The notes beneath the pieces are model-generated. The model was given only the letters and a program-made list of their open reading frames with translations. It ran no database searches and had not been told where the DNA came from. The position numbers were made by a program, and so were the translations under genes. Positions 25,633 through 34,784 of a DNA stretch of 64,000 nt are shown piece after piece; positions within the stretch are counted from its first letter, which is position 1; every line of letters starts with the position of its first letter. Origin of the DNA: Mesorhizobium caraganae (GTDB lineage Bacteria > Pseudomonadota > Alphaproteobacteria > Rhizobiales > Rhizobiaceae); assembly GCF_016836705.1 (NCBI RefSeq), contig NZ_JAFCGY010000023.1, positions 1 through 64,000 of the forward strand, given 5' to 3'.

Positions 25633-26370
25633 ATCTCGGCCTCCACGGCCTCGACGCGTGCGGTAAGCTGGTAGCCGCCATTGCGCACTGTCTTGAACAA
25701 GGGCCCCTCGCCGGTCTCGCCGAACTTGCGGCGCAGCCGGCTCATCAAAACGTCGACCGAGCGATCAAGCGGTTCGCGCTCGCGCCCTTGGGTGAGATCG
25801 AGCAACTGGTCGCGCGACAACAGCCGGCCGGGCCGGTCGAGAAACACCTGCAACAAGTCGAATTCGGCGCCGGTGAGATCGACAAGGGCACCTTCAGCGT
25901 CGGTCACTTTGCGGATGTCGGGCTCCAGCGTGTAGCTGGCGAAGCGGTAGATGCGCGCGTGGTGCGGCAAACTCCTCCGGCGCCGCGCGCCGCAGCACGG
26001 CGCGGATGCGCGCGGAGAGTTCGCGCGGGTTGAACGGCTTGCCGATATAGTCGTCGGCGCCGAGTTCCAGGCCGATGATGCGGTCGACATCCTCTTTGAG
26101 CGCCGTCAGCAGGATGATCGGGATATGCGGTTTGCGGTCCCGCAAGCCCCGGCAGATATCCAGCCCCGAGCCATCGGGCAGCATGACGTCGAGCACGATC
26201 AGATCGAACTGGCCGGCGCCGAGCTTCTGCTCGCATTCGCGCCGGTCCGCCGCCATCGACACGCGGAAGCCCTGGCCGTCGAGATAGCGCCCGAGAAGCG
26301 TCCTGATCTCGCGGTCGTCGTCGACGACGAGGATATGGGGTTGCGATTGCATTGCCTGCGACATGCCCAT
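25629..26370 (-). pseudogene. OmpR-family response regulator, frameshifted between receiver and DNA-binding domains
   Basis: From the ATG at 26370 (GAAGG upstream) one frame encodes a complete receiver domain (HILVVDDDREIRTLLGRYL, LIVLDVMLPDGSG with the phospho-Asp, ILLTA, GADDYIGKPF). At VLRRAAPEEFAAPR it loses homology and stops at 25894. One base away the DNA-binding domain resumes as ARIYRFASYTLEPD and runs to 25629 with AEFDLLQVFLDRPGRLLSRD and RLRRKFGE, a normal winged helix. The break lies in the GC-repetitive CACGCGCGCATC around 25965-25972; one extra base explains it. As written the regulator would lack its DNA-binding domain. The intact overlapping kinase gene makes a sequencing error a serious alternative. 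Confidence 0.8.
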
Positions 26371-26572
26371 TGCCGATTTACCTTCGCCGATTATAGGCAA
26401 GCCGCCGGCGCACAGCAGATAAAATTGCAACCGAATGTTGCCAGCAATCCGCCAGAAACATTCCGAAACAAATCTCCCTTTGCTGGAAACCTTCGGCAAC
26501 ACACCGAAGCAAAGCGGAAAAAAAGCCCCCCTATCCTGCCGCCATCCGATGCATGTGGGAAAGGATTACGTC

Positions 26573-27256
26573 ATGCAAAGCAGACTTCTGGCGCTCGGCC
26601 TGTTCTCCGCGGTCGCCATTCATCCCGCCCTTGCGCAGCAGGCCGATTTTGTCGCCCCGCCCGGCGAGCCACCGCAAATTTTGGCGTTGCAGGACGACCC
26701 GGACCAGGGTCCCCCGGATCAAGATCCTTGGCCGCACCGGCCGGCATGGCACGGACCTGAGGGCTTCGGTCCGCATCGCATGGGTCCGCCGCCGCAATTC
26801 ATGCTCGCAGCTCGGCTTGCAACGCTCGAAACCCGCATCGGGGTACGAAGCGAACAGCTCGATGCCTGGCGCGACTACACCAGCGCGCTGCAGGCGGTGC
26901 TGGCGCCGCCCGGTCCCGATCATGGCCCCGGTGGTTCCGGCAATCGTGGTCCGGGAGCCGCGGATGGCTCCGGCGGCAAAGCCGACCAAGGTCCCCGCGA
27001 TCCCTTCGCCTTCCAGGAAAGGCTGGCCGACGATGTAACTGAGCGCGCGGTCGCAGCCACCAAGTTGAAGGACGCCATCGCAGCCCTTCGCACCAAACTG
27101 ACGCCCGAACAGCTCGAAATCCTTGCCTCGGCGGAACCCCATGGACCACCCCCCGGTCCCTGGGGACATCCGCCGGACGCAGCCGGTCCAGGAGGTCTGC
27201 CTGGCCATGACAGACACGCTCCCAATGCCCTATCCCGGACTGACGAGCAACTCTGA
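26573..27256 (+). CDS. Periplasmic Spy/CpxP-like LTxxQ protein
   Basis: The ATG at 26573 follows GGAAAGGA and opens a signal peptide (LLALGLFSAVAIHPALAQQ). The 227-residue product is rich in Pro, Gly, His and Asp, with helical blocks around LAARLATLETRIGVRSEQL and a KLTPEQLEILA segment, the LTxxQ motif of Spy/CpxP/ZraP-like periplasmic proteins. Its divergent position next to an EnvZ/OmpR-type system suggests it is the target or accessory of that system, as CpxP is for CpxRA. The His/Asp/Pro-rich stretches could bind metal, but this is speculation. Confidence 0.65.
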   Translation: MQSRLLALGLFSAVAIHPALAQQADFVAPPGEPPQILALQDDPDQGPPDQDPWPHRPAWHGPEGFGPHRMGPPPQFMLAARLATLETRIGVRSEQLDAWRDYTSALQAVLAPPGPDHGPGGSGNRGPGAADGSGGKADQGPRDPFAFQERLADDVTERAVAATKLKDAIAALRTKLTPEQLEILASAEPHGPPPGPWGHPPDAAGPGGLPGHDRHAPNALSRTDEQL

Positions 27257-27265
27257 CCGGCTGCG

Positions 27266-27307
27266 CCGGCCGGCCCGCTGACGCCCGGTCTCGGGCCGGC
27301 CGGTTCT
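27266..27307 (+). terminator. Terminator-like hairpin after the Spy-like gene
   Basis: A perfect 12-bp stem CCGGCCGGCCCG / CGGGCCGGCCGG with a 14-base loop begins ten bases after the stop codon and is followed by TTCTCTC. The weak T tract makes intrinsic termination likely but not certain. Confidence 0.55.
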
Positions 27308-27319
27308 CTCTCCCGTGGA

Positions 27320-27388
27320 GCAATTCCAGGAAAAGTGTGAAGCGGTTTTCCCGGGAAAAGCGCACAGCGCTTTCCCTTGGGAATTGCG
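27320..27388 (+). repeat. Palindromic intergenic repeat, copy 2 (long form)
   Basis: It starts GCAATTCCAGGAAAAGTG and ends GGGAATTGCG, as in copy 1, but carries about 24 extra bases with their own dyad (GGGAAAAGCGC / GCGCTTTCCC). It is followed by TAAAAAAC, as in copy 3 read in reverse (TTTTTAAGCAATTCC). Confidence 0.7.
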
Positions 27389-27675
27389 TAAAAAACTATG
27401 TCGCCGGTTCCGGCCGCCATCAAGCAAAGAAAGCACGACAATGTGGGAAGCCCTGATGATGCTGCGGCTGATCGCGGCGTATGGCCCAGCCGGCTCGACC
27501 GGCCATGGCGCGCGAGCCGTGCAAGCGGCCCTGCCGGCGGACACGCTCAAGGGCGCGATCCGGCTAAGCTTCGCCGCCTGGCGCCTGTCGCTGCCGTTTT
27601 CGACGCCGTCGAGTGCCGCCCTTGATGACAAGAAAATTGCGTAAGGGCCGCCCATTGCCGATCAAGGGCAAGGCG

Positions 27676-27876
27676 CTTGGCGAAACGCTGTCTGTTGGCC
27701 TATTGATGGCACTGAGCATCGCGGCCAAGACTTCATTCTGCCAAAGACTTTATTCTGCTTGTCGAATACGCCCTGGCCGCCGAGAAGGAGCGCAAGATGA
27801 GCCGCTTCGAGGCAATGCTCGACGCCGCGCGCAAGCGGGCGCAGCCGATTGCGATAACCTTCCGATTGCCATGACC
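27676..27876 (+). pseudogene. Remnant of an RND efflux permease gene
   Basis: One frame reads GETLSVGLLMALSIAAK. A second frame, from 27746, reads DFILLVEYALAAEKERKMSR and then FEAMLDAARKRAQPIAIT; a third-frame IAMT follows. Together they match the conserved late segment of RND permeases (GLIMLMGIAAKNSILLVEYA...RPIVMTTIAM); the intact permease downstream has GLAAKNAILIVEFAIE and RLRPILMTS at the same place. The first break coincides with an imperfect tandem duplication (GCCAAGACTTCATTCT then GCCAAAGACTTTATTCT, 27724-27756). No start, RBS or flanking permease sequence remains. It resembles a different permease subtype from the intact neighbour, so it is a relic of another copy. Confidence 0.65.
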
Positions 27877-27899
27877 TTCGACCGCAACCCCAGCGAAAG

Positions 27900-29180
27900 A
27901 TGACCGACGCCATGCCGTTCCCGTCCAGCCAGTTCTTTTTGCCGTCGCGTCGGTCCGCATCCTGGACTTCTGTGCTAGGCGCAACGCTCTTTCTCGCAGC
28001 CTGCTCGCAGGAGGGAGCCCAGGCTCCGGCAGGCATGGGCGCTGCCGGCCGGCCCGAGGTCGGTGTCGTCACCCTGCATCCGCAGTCGGTTGCCATCACC
28101 GCCGAACTGTCGGGACGCACCAGCGCTTCGCTGACCGCCGATGTCCGCCCGCAGGTGAACGGCATCATCCAGGCCCGGCTTTTCCAGGAGGGCAGCGAGG
28201 TCGTGGTCGGCCAGCCGCTCTATCTCATCAACCCCGCGAGCTACCAGGCAGCCCTGGATAGCGCAAAAGCTTCGCAGCAGAAGGCCGAATCGGCAGTGCC
28301 GACCGCACAGGCCAAGTTCGACCGCTACGCCGGGCTGCTGGCGCAGAAGGTGGTCTCGCAGCAGGACTACGACGATGCCGCCGCGACGCTGGCGCAGGCA
28401 CAGGCGGATGTAGCGTCGGCCAAGGCAAGTGTCGAAGCCGCGCGCATCAATCTTGACTACACCAGGATCACCGCGCCGATCGCCGGCCGCATCGACAAGT
28501 CGTCACTGACGCCGGGAGCGTTGGTCACCGCCAACCAGGACACCGTGCTCACCACCATCCGCGCGCTCGATCCGATCAACGTCGATGTCACGCAATCAAG
28601 CACCAACCTGCTCAATCTGCGCCAGGCCATCAATGAAGGCCGGCTGAAGTTCAGTGGCCCCAATGTCAGCGTCAAGCTGAAGCTCGACAACGGCACCGTC
28701 TATACGCAGACCGGCAAGATGGAATTCGCCAGCGCCAATGTCGACCAGTCCACCGGCACTTTTGCGCTGCGGGCGCAGTTCCCCAACCCGGATCGCCTGT
28801 TGCTGCCCGGCATGTATGTGCGCGCGCTCATCGAAGAAGGCGTCGCCCAGAACAGCTTCCTGGTGCCGCAGCGCGCCGTCAGCCGCAACACCAAGGGTGA
28901 AGCGACCGCCATGGTCATCAATGCTGCCGGCAAGGTCGAGCAGCGTGTGCTCACTGTCCGCAACAGCGTCGGCAACAGCTGGCTGGTGGATTCCGGTGTC
29001 GGCGACGGCGACCGCGTCATCGTCGAGGGCGTGCAGTTGGTGCGCCCGGGCGGCGATGCGACCGGCGTCGAGGTGACGATCGACGAGGCAACCGGCGAGG
29101 TCAAGGACCGCGCGCAGACCTCCTCGGCCGTACCTGCGACCTCCGAGGTGGCCGCCAACGCCCAGAAGACCGGGAACTGA
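27900..29180 (+). CDS. RND efflux periplasmic adaptor (membrane fusion protein, AcrA-like)
   Basis: A lipoprotein signal (LGATLFLAACSQ) anchors the 426-residue adaptor in the inner membrane. It shows the MFP order: barrel-sandwich half motif GRTSASLTADVRPQVNGII, an Ala/Gln-rich coiled-coil hairpin (about residues 110-190), the returning lipoyl half with YTRITAPIAGRIDKSSLTPG, and the beta-barrel with LLPGMYVRALIEEG. It links the permease to the outer-membrane channel in an export pump. It is the first gene of a three-gene operon, five bases before the permease. The ribosome binding site before 27900 is weak. Confidence 0.93.
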   Translation: MTDAMPFPSSQFFLPSRRSASWTSVLGATLFLAACSQEGAQAPAGMGAAGRPEVGVVTLHPQSVAITAELSGRTSASLTADVRPQVNGIIQARLFQEGSEVVVGQPLYLINPASYQAALDSAKASQQKAESAVPTAQAKFDRYAGLLAQKVVSQQDYDDAAATLAQAQADVASAKASVEAARINLDYTRITAPIAGRIDKSSLTPGALVTANQDTVLTTIRALDPINVDVTQSSTNLLNLRQAINEGRLKFSGPNVSVKLKLDNGTVYTQTGKMEFASANVDQSTGTFALRAQFPNPDRLLLPGMYVRALIEEGVAQNSFLVPQRAVSRNTKGEATAMVINAAGKVEQRVLTVRNSVGNSWLVDSGVGDGDRVIVEGVQLVRPGGDATGVEVTIDEATGEVKDRAQTSSAVPATSEVAANAQKTGN

Positions 29181-29184
29181 GCCG

Positions 29185-32100
29185 ATGTCCGCATTCTTCA
29201 TCAACCGGCCGATATTCGCCTGGGTGATCGCCATCGTGATCATGCTGGGCGGCTTGCTCGCCCTCACCACGCTGCCGATCTCGCAGTACCCGCAGATCGC
29301 GCCGACCACGGTCAACATCAGCGCCACCTATCCCGGCGCTGACGCCCAGACAGTGGAAAACTCGGTGACCAAGGTCATCGAGCAAGGCATGACCGGCATC
29401 GACAATCTCGACTATATGACGGCGACGTCGACCTCGACCGGTGCGGCCTCGATCACGCTGTCCTTCACCACCGCGGCCGATCCCGATACCGCGCAGGTGC
29501 AGACGCAGAACAAGCTGCAGCTGGTGCAGTCGCAGCTGCCTCAAGTGGTGCAGAGCAACGGCATCACTGTCTCCAAATCCTCGACCGGCTTCCTGATGGT
29601 CATCGGCTTCGTCTCCAGCGACGGCAAGATGAACTCGACCGATCTCGCCGACTATGTCGACTCCACCATCAACGACACGCTGAAGCGTGTCGCGGGTGTA
29701 GGCTCGACGCAGCTTTTCGGGTCCGGCTATGCCATGCGCATCTGGCTCGACCCCGACCAGCTCGCCAAATACGCCCTGATGCCAAGCGACGTGGCCGCCG
29801 CGATCGAGGCGCAGAATACGCAGGTGTCGGCCGGGCAGCTCGGCGGCCTGCCGCAACGCAAGGGCCAGCAGCTCAATGCAACGGTAACCGCCAAGAGCCG
29901 GCTGCAGACCGCCGAACAGTTCCGCAACATCATTCTGAAGAGCCAGACCGACGGCTCGCTGGTCCGCCTCAACGATGTCGCCACCGTCGCGCTCGGCGCC
30001 GAAAGCTATACGACGCAAGCCAATTACAACGGCAAGCCGGCAGCCGGCGTCGCCATCAATCTGGCGACCGGGGCCAACGCCATCAGCACGGCGGAAGCGG
30101 TGCGTTCGACGATCAACCGGCTGAGTTCGACCTTCCCGCAAGGCGTCGAGGTCGTCTATCCCTACGACACCTCCCCCTTCGTCCGGCTGTCCATCGAGGA
30201 GGTGGTGAAGACGCTGCTCGAGGCGATCGTGCTCGTCTTCCTGGTGATGTTCGTTTTCCTGCAGAATCTGCGCGCCACCATCATCCCGACCATCGCCGTG
30301 CCGGTCGTGCTGCTCGGCACGTTCGGCGTGCTGTCTTTCTTCGGTTATTCGATCAACACCCTGACCATGTTCGCCATGGTGCTGGCCATCGGCCTGCTCG
30401 TCGACGACGCTATCGTCGTGGTCGAGAATGTCGAGCGCGTCATGCAGGAGGAAGACCTGTCGCCGAAAGAGGCGACGCGCAAATCGATGAACGAGATCAC
30501 CGGCGCGCTGGTCGGCATCGCCACCGTGCTCTCGGCGGTGTTCGTGCCGATGGCTTTCTTCGGCGGCTCGACCGGTATCATCTACCGGCAGTTCTCGGTG
30601 ACCATCGTCTCGGCGATGATCCTGTCCGTACTGGTCGCACTTGTGCTGACGCCGGCACTCTGCGCCACCATCCTGCGGCGGCCCAAGGACCATGCGACAC
30701 AGACCGGTCCGTTCGGCTGGTTCAACCGCGTCTTCGACCGCGGCACGACGGCCTATCGTGACGGCTCGCACGGCATCATCAACCGCTCCTGGCGTTTCCT
30801 CGCCGTCTTCCTCGCCATCGTCATCGCCATGGGCTGGATGTTTGCCCGGCTGCCGAGCTCCTTCCTGCCGGAAGAGGACCAGGGCATCCTGATCACCAGC
30901 GTGCAATTGCCGGTCGGAGCGACGCAGGACCGCACGGAGCGCGTGCTGAAGCAGGTCACCGACCACTATCTCAACGACGAAAAGGACGCGGTCGCAGGGG
31001 TGTTCACCGCTTCCGGCTTCGGTTTTGGCGGCGCCGGGCAGAATGTCGGCATTGCTTTCGTGCCGCTGAAGGAGTTCAGCCAGCGCTCATCGCCGGCCTT
31101 GTCGGCGCAAGCGGTCGCCGGCCGCGCCATGGGCGCCTTCCGCAAGATCAGGGACGCGCAGGTCTTTGCGCTGGCGCCGCCCGCCATCCAGGGTTTTGGC
31201 AACACCAACGGCTTCGATTTCTACCTGCAGGACGTCAATGGCGCCGGCCATGATGCCCTGATCCAGACGCGAAACCAGCTTCTTGGTCTTGCCGCACAGA
31301 GCAAGATGCTCACCGCCACGAGGCCCAACGGCCAAGAAGACCAGCCGCAATTCTCGGTCGACATCGACCAGGAGAAAGCCAGCGCGCTTGGCGTCAACCT
31401 CGCCGACATCAACAACACGCTGTCAGCCGCATGGGGCAGCGATTACGTCAACGATTTCATCGATCGCGGACGGGTCAAGCCGGTCTATTTGCAGTCGGAC
31501 CCGAACTTTCGCATGCAGCCTGAAGATCTGGACAAATGGCAGGTCCGCAATTCCGGCGGCGCCATGGTGCCGTTCTCCTCCTTCGCCTCCAGCCACTGGA
31601 CATTCGGCTCGCCTCGGCTCGAACGCTACAATGGCTCGGCCGCGGTCGAGATCCAGGGCGCCGCGGCCGCCGGTATCAGCTCGGGCGCCGCCATGGACGA
31701 GATCGATAAACTCGTGGCGCAGCTGCCGCCCGGCTACTCCCATGAATGGACCGGGTTGTCGCACCAGGAGCGGCTTTCCGGCAACCAGGCGCTGTCGCTC
31801 TATGCGATCTCGGCACTGGTCGTGTTCCTGTGCCTGGCAGCACTCTATGAGAGCTGGTCGATACCATTCGCGGTCATGCTGTCGGTGCCGATCGGCATCT
31901 TCGGCGCGCTGCTTGCGGCAAGCCTGTTCGGCCAGACCAACGACGTCTATTTCAAGGTCGGCCTGCTGACCACGATCGGCCTCGCCGCCAAGAACGCCAT
32001 CCTCATCGTCGAGTTCGCCATCGAGCGACAGACGGCCGGCATGGGCCTCGTCGAGGCGACGCTGGAGGCAGCGCGACAACGATTGCGGCCGATCCTGATG

Positions 32101-32328
32101 ACATCGCTGGCTTTCATCCTCGGCGTCACGCCGCTGGCGATCGCCAACGGCGCCGGCTCAGGCGCGCAGAACTCCGTCGGCATCGGCGTCATGGGCGGCA
32201 TGATCGCGGCGACGGTGATCGGCGTGTTCCTGGTGCCGCTGCTGTTCGTCACGGTGCGGCGCATCTTCAAGGGCAAGGTGGCTAAACAGGAAACGGGCGA
32301 GACGCCAGCAGCAGCCAACCAGCAATAA
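29185..32328 (+). CDS. RND multidrug efflux permease (AcrB/MexB-like, HAE1 family)
   Basis: The 1047-residue inner-membrane transporter starts MSAFFINRPIFAWVIAIVIM, the typical HAE1 N-terminus. It has twelve predicted membrane helices in two halves with large periplasmic loops. The proton-relay pair in helix 4 is present as LAIGLLVDDAIVVVENVER (adjacent Asp residues), with a matching Lys in GLAAKNAILIVEFAIE of helix 10. It exports hydrophobic or amphiphilic compounds using the proton gradient; substrates cannot be read from the sequence. The full length and intact motifs indicate a functional gene. Confidence 0.96.
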   Translation: MSAFFINRPIFAWVIAIVIMLGGLLALTTLPISQYPQIAPTTVNISATYPGADAQTVENSVTKVIEQGMTGIDNLDYMTATSTSTGAASITLSFTTAADPDTAQVQTQNKLQLVQSQLPQVVQSNGITVSKSSTGFLMVIGFVSSDGKMNSTDLADYVDSTINDTLKRVAGVGSTQLFGSGYAMRIWLDPDQLAKYALMPSDVAAAIEAQNTQVSAGQLGGLPQRKGQQLNATVTAKSRLQTAEQFRNIILKSQTDGSLVRLNDVATVALGAESYTTQANYNGKPAAGVAINLATGANAISTAEAVRSTINRLSSTFPQGVEVVYPYDTSPFVRLSIEEVVKTLLEAIVLVFLVMFVFLQNLRATIIPTIAVPVVLLGTFGVLSFFGYSINTLTMFAMVLAIGLLVDDAIVVVENVERVMQEEDLSPKEATRKSMNEITGALVGIATVLSAVFVPMAFFGGSTGIIYRQFSVTIVSAMILSVLVALVLTPALCATILRRPKDHATQTGPFGWFNRVFDRGTTAYRDGSHGIINRSWRFLAVFLAIVIAMGWMFARLPSSFLPEEDQGILITSVQLPVGATQDRTERVLKQVTDHYLNDEKDAVAGVFTASGFGFGGAGQNVGIAFVPLKEFSQRSSPALSAQAVAGRAMGAFRKIRDAQVFALAPPAIQGFGNTNGFDFYLQDVNGAGHDALIQTRNQLLGLAAQSKMLTATRPNGQEDQPQFSVDIDQEKASALGVNLADINNTLSAAWGSDYVNDFIDRGRVKPVYLQSDPNFRMQPEDLDKWQVRNSGGAMVPFSSFASSHWTFGSPRLERYNGSAAVEIQGAAAAGISSGAAMDEIDKLVAQLPPGYSHEWTGLSHQERLSGNQALSLYAISALVVFLCLAALYESWSIPFAVMLSVPIGIFGALLAASLFGQTNDVYFKVGLLTTIGLAAKNAILIVEFAIERQTAGMGLVEATLEAARQRLRPILMTSLAFILGVTPLAIANGAGSGAQNSVGIGVMGGMIAATVIGVFLVPLLFVTVRRIFKGKVAKQETGETPAAANQQ

Positions 32329-32339
32329 GGGTATTTCGT

Positions 32340-33842
32340 ATGACAGGTTTTGAACGTGGCCGTCCCGCCGCGAGGCGGACGCTTTTGCCTATGCTTGCCG
32401 TTGTCCTGCTTTCGGGCTGCGTCGTCGGCCCGGACTATGAGAAGCCGCTTCTGGCGATGCCGGCAAGCTGGAGCGACCAGAAGACGGCTTCAATAGCCAG
32501 GCCGCCGCAACTGTCGCAATGGTGGCAGCGCCTACGCGATCCCCAGTTGAACACGCTTGTCGACGAGGCGGTTGCCGGCAATCTGGACGTCGCCACCGCC
32601 AAGGCCAAGATTCGCCAGGCGCGCGCCAGCTACCGCCAAAGCGCCGGAGCCTTATTCCCCACGGCCGACGGTTCCGGCTCGGCCAGCCGCAGCAAGACCG
32701 CCGCAACCACGGAAGGCGGGAGCGCCGGCGATGCCTACAGCTATTACCAGGCCGGCTTCGACGCCAGTTGGGAGCTCGACCTGTTCGGCGCCAACCGCAG
32801 GAGCGTCGAAGCCGCGCGCTATGGCGTGGACGCTTCCGAGCAGGAGCTGCGCTCGACGCTGCTGACCCTGGTCGGCGACGTTGCCTCCTATTATGCGCAG
32901 GCCCGCGGCTTCCAGGCACGCATCCAGCTGGCACGCCGCACGGCCGCATCGCAGCAGCAGACCGCGACGCTGACCCGCACCATGCTTTTGGCCGGCACGG
33001 CGACGGCGGCCGACGTCGCCAAGGCCCAGGGGCAGGCAAACGCCACTGCGGCCGATGTTCCCTCGCTCGAGGCCAGTTACGCCCAAGCCGTACACCGGCT
33101 TTCCGTGCTCACCGGCCGCCCGCCGGCGGCGCTGAACGAGCGGCTGAAGCGCGGCGCGCCGATCCCGACGCCGCGCCTGCCGCTGCCGACCGGTATTCCG
33201 GCCGACATCCTGCTGACTCGGCCGGACGTGCGCATGGCCGAGCGGCAATATGCCCAATACACCGCCAAGGTCGGCCAGGCCGAGGCGGCCCGTTATCCCG
33301 CGGTCAGCCTGACCGGCAATATCGACACCTCGGCTTTCAGGGTCGGCGACCTCGGCAAGAATTCCACCATCGGCTGGTCGTTCGGGCCGACGCTCAGCGT
33401 GCCGATTTTCAATGCCGGGCAGCTGAAGGCGGCGGCCGACGTCGCCAGGGCCGAGCGCGATCAGTATTTCATCGCCTACAAGACGTCCGTACTGTCGGCG
33501 CTCGAAGATGTCGAAAACGCCATCGTCGCGCTGCACCAGGAGCGCATCAGGAACAGCAAGCTTGCGGCTTCGGTGAAATCCTATGGCGAGGCGGCAAATC
33601 TCGAGCGCACGCTGTTCAAATCAGGGGAAGCCGGCCTTCTCGACGTGCTGGACGCCGAGCGTTCGCTCTATTCGGCCGAGGACGATCTGCTGCAAAGCCG
33701 CATCGCCATCGCTACCGACTATGTCGCGCTCAACAAGGCGCTCGGCGGTGGCTGGGACGGCACGATCGACAGCGCCAAGCCCGAGATCGTCGACGCCAAG
33801 ACCGGTCCACGGCTGGCGTCGTCGGTGCCCGCCACGCAATGA
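32340..33842 (+). CDS. RND efflux outer-membrane channel lipoprotein (NodT/OprM family)
   Basis: The signal sequence ends in a lipobox (LAVVLLSGCVVGPDYEKP) as in NodT/OprM-type TolC homologues. The 500 residues contain the two outer-membrane-factor repeats with LNTLVDEAVAGNLDVATAKA, LDLFGANRRSVEAA and, in the second half, FNAGQLKAAADVARAERDQY. It completes a tripartite pump with the adaptor and permease, 11 bases downstream of the permease stop. No TetR or MarR regulator of the operon lies beside it. Confidence 0.94.
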   Translation: MTGFERGRPAARRTLLPMLAVVLLSGCVVGPDYEKPLLAMPASWSDQKTASIARPPQLSQWWQRLRDPQLNTLVDEAVAGNLDVATAKAKIRQARASYRQSAGALFPTADGSGSASRSKTAATTEGGSAGDAYSYYQAGFDASWELDLFGANRRSVEAARYGVDASEQELRSTLLTLVGDVASYYAQARGFQARIQLARRTAASQQQTATLTRTMLLAGTATAADVAKAQGQANATAADVPSLEASYAQAVHRLSVLTGRPPAALNERLKRGAPIPTPRLPLPTGIPADILLTRPDVRMAERQYAQYTAKVGQAEAARYPAVSLTGNIDTSAFRVGDLGKNSTIGWSFGPTLSVPIFNAGQLKAAADVARAERDQYFIAYKTSVLSALEDVENAIVALHQERIRNSKLAASVKSYGEAANLERTLFKSGEAGLLDVLDAERSLYSAEDDLLQSRIAIATDYVALNKALGGGWDGTIDSAKPEIVDAKTGPRLASSVPATQ

Positions 33843-33865
33843 TGAGCGTGTCAGTGTGCTTCTAC

Positions 33866-34153
33866 TTAGAGCCGGGTGCGCGTCTGGCGCTGCCCCGGTG
33901 CGGCATCATTCGCCTTGAAATGCATCTCGTTCTGGACGGCGGCAAAAAACCGGCGGACATCGTTGGCGGCCGAAGCCGCGTCGCTGCCGGCGGCGATCGC
34001 CTTGTCGAGCAGTTCGCGCGCCGTGGCCTTCCAGAAGGAATTGGCCGTGTCGCCATGCAGCCTGCCCAGCCTGGCCGCCACCTCGCGCACCAGCATGGTT
34101 TGCCGGTCTAGCGGAAAGGCGCGCACATTTGCTGAGGACATATTCTGCACCAT
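33866..34153 (-). CDS. Hypothetical small cytoplasmic protein, 95 residues
   Basis: The product contains VRAFPLDRQTMLVREVAARL, ANSFWKATARELLDKAIAAG and DVRRFFAAVQNEMHF and is predicted mostly helical and soluble. I recall similar short helical proteins with an FPL.R..LVR..A..L start from rhizobia but cannot name a function. It converges on the NodT-like gene. The Met at residue 5 (34141) is an alternative start. Confidence 0.6.
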   Translation of the reverse strand: MVQNMSSANVRAFPLDRQTMLVREVAARLGRLHGDTANSFWKATARELLDKAIAAGSDAASAANDVRRFFAAVQNEMHFKANDAAPGQRQTRTRL

Positions 34154-34288
34154 GACACTGACGCAACGAATCAGACGCTGCTCTATGGCGTCATGCCTAG
34201 CTGTGAAGTCGGAAACGGAACCTTAACGGCGCGGAGTCCGCGTCGATCCGAGCGAGTCGGGTGGTCGGCCTCCGGATCAAAAAAGGCT

Positions 34289-34588
34289 TTAGATTCGCAG
34301 GCCCCTCGCCTCGCCGCCGCTGCGCTTGGCCGTAATCATCATGTCCCTGGCCAGCAGGCCGCTGACGCGGCAGAACGCCATGAACGCACGGCAGGCGTCC
34401 TCGGTCTTGACGACATCCACCGTGGCGCCGAAGCAAGCGTTGAACGCCGCCTCATAGACCTTGCCCTGTCGCTTCTTTGGCCACTCATGCAGGACATCCA
34501 GCGCCTGTTCGACGCTGTAAATCTCCTCTACCGGCAGCCCGGGCGCGGGCGCGATGCGCACCGGCACCTCGAATTGCAATCTGTCCAT
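34289..34588 (-). CDS. DUF982 family protein
   Basis: The ATG at 34588 follows GGGAGA with seven bases between. The 99 residues show the DUF982 pattern: a beta-strand start FEVPVRI, IYSVEQALDVLHEWP, then EAAFNACFGATVDVVKTEDA and CRAFMAFCRVSG. DUF982 proteins are small, multi-copy and largely restricted to Rhizobiales; their function is unknown. It is monocistronic. Confidence 0.75.
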   Translation of the reverse strand: MDRLQFEVPVRIAPAPGLPVEEIYSVEQALDVLHEWPKKRQGKVYEAAFNACFGATVDVVKTEDACRAFMAFCRVSGLLARDMMITAKRSGGEARGLRI

Positions 34589-34696
34589 TTCCAAGTCTCC
34601 CGAACTGGTGTCGCCACAACGCCGTTCGTCGTCAAAAGTTGCTTTGACCTGATGTCGCGCAAGAATGTGTCGTCACTGCGGTCGCAGCTTTCGGGC

Positions 34697-34780
34697 GTTA
34701 AAGCGCGCCCAGGCGCGCACTTTAACGCTTTGTTTTTAAGCAATTCCCGATGGAAACCGCTGCACTCGTTCCTGGAATTT
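34697..34780 (-). repeat. Hairpin plus palindromic repeat, copy 3
   Basis: An inverted repeat GTTAAAGCGCGCC / GGCGCGCACTTTAAC (34697-34726) runs into GCTTTGTTTTT and then GCAATTCCCGATGGAAACCG up to CCTGGAATTTG (34740-34780). This is the reverse-orientation form of the repeats at 13874 and 27320. It fills most of the gap between the DUF982 and membrane-protein genes and could also terminate transcription. Confidence 0.6.
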
Positions 34781-34784
34781 GTTG

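Noticed and set aside
27441..27644. A 67-codon frame starting MWEALMMLRL upstream of the RND remnant
   Set aside because: No good ribosome binding site, no recognisable product, and it runs into the pseudogene region and next to a palindromic repeat. It could be translated but cannot be supported.
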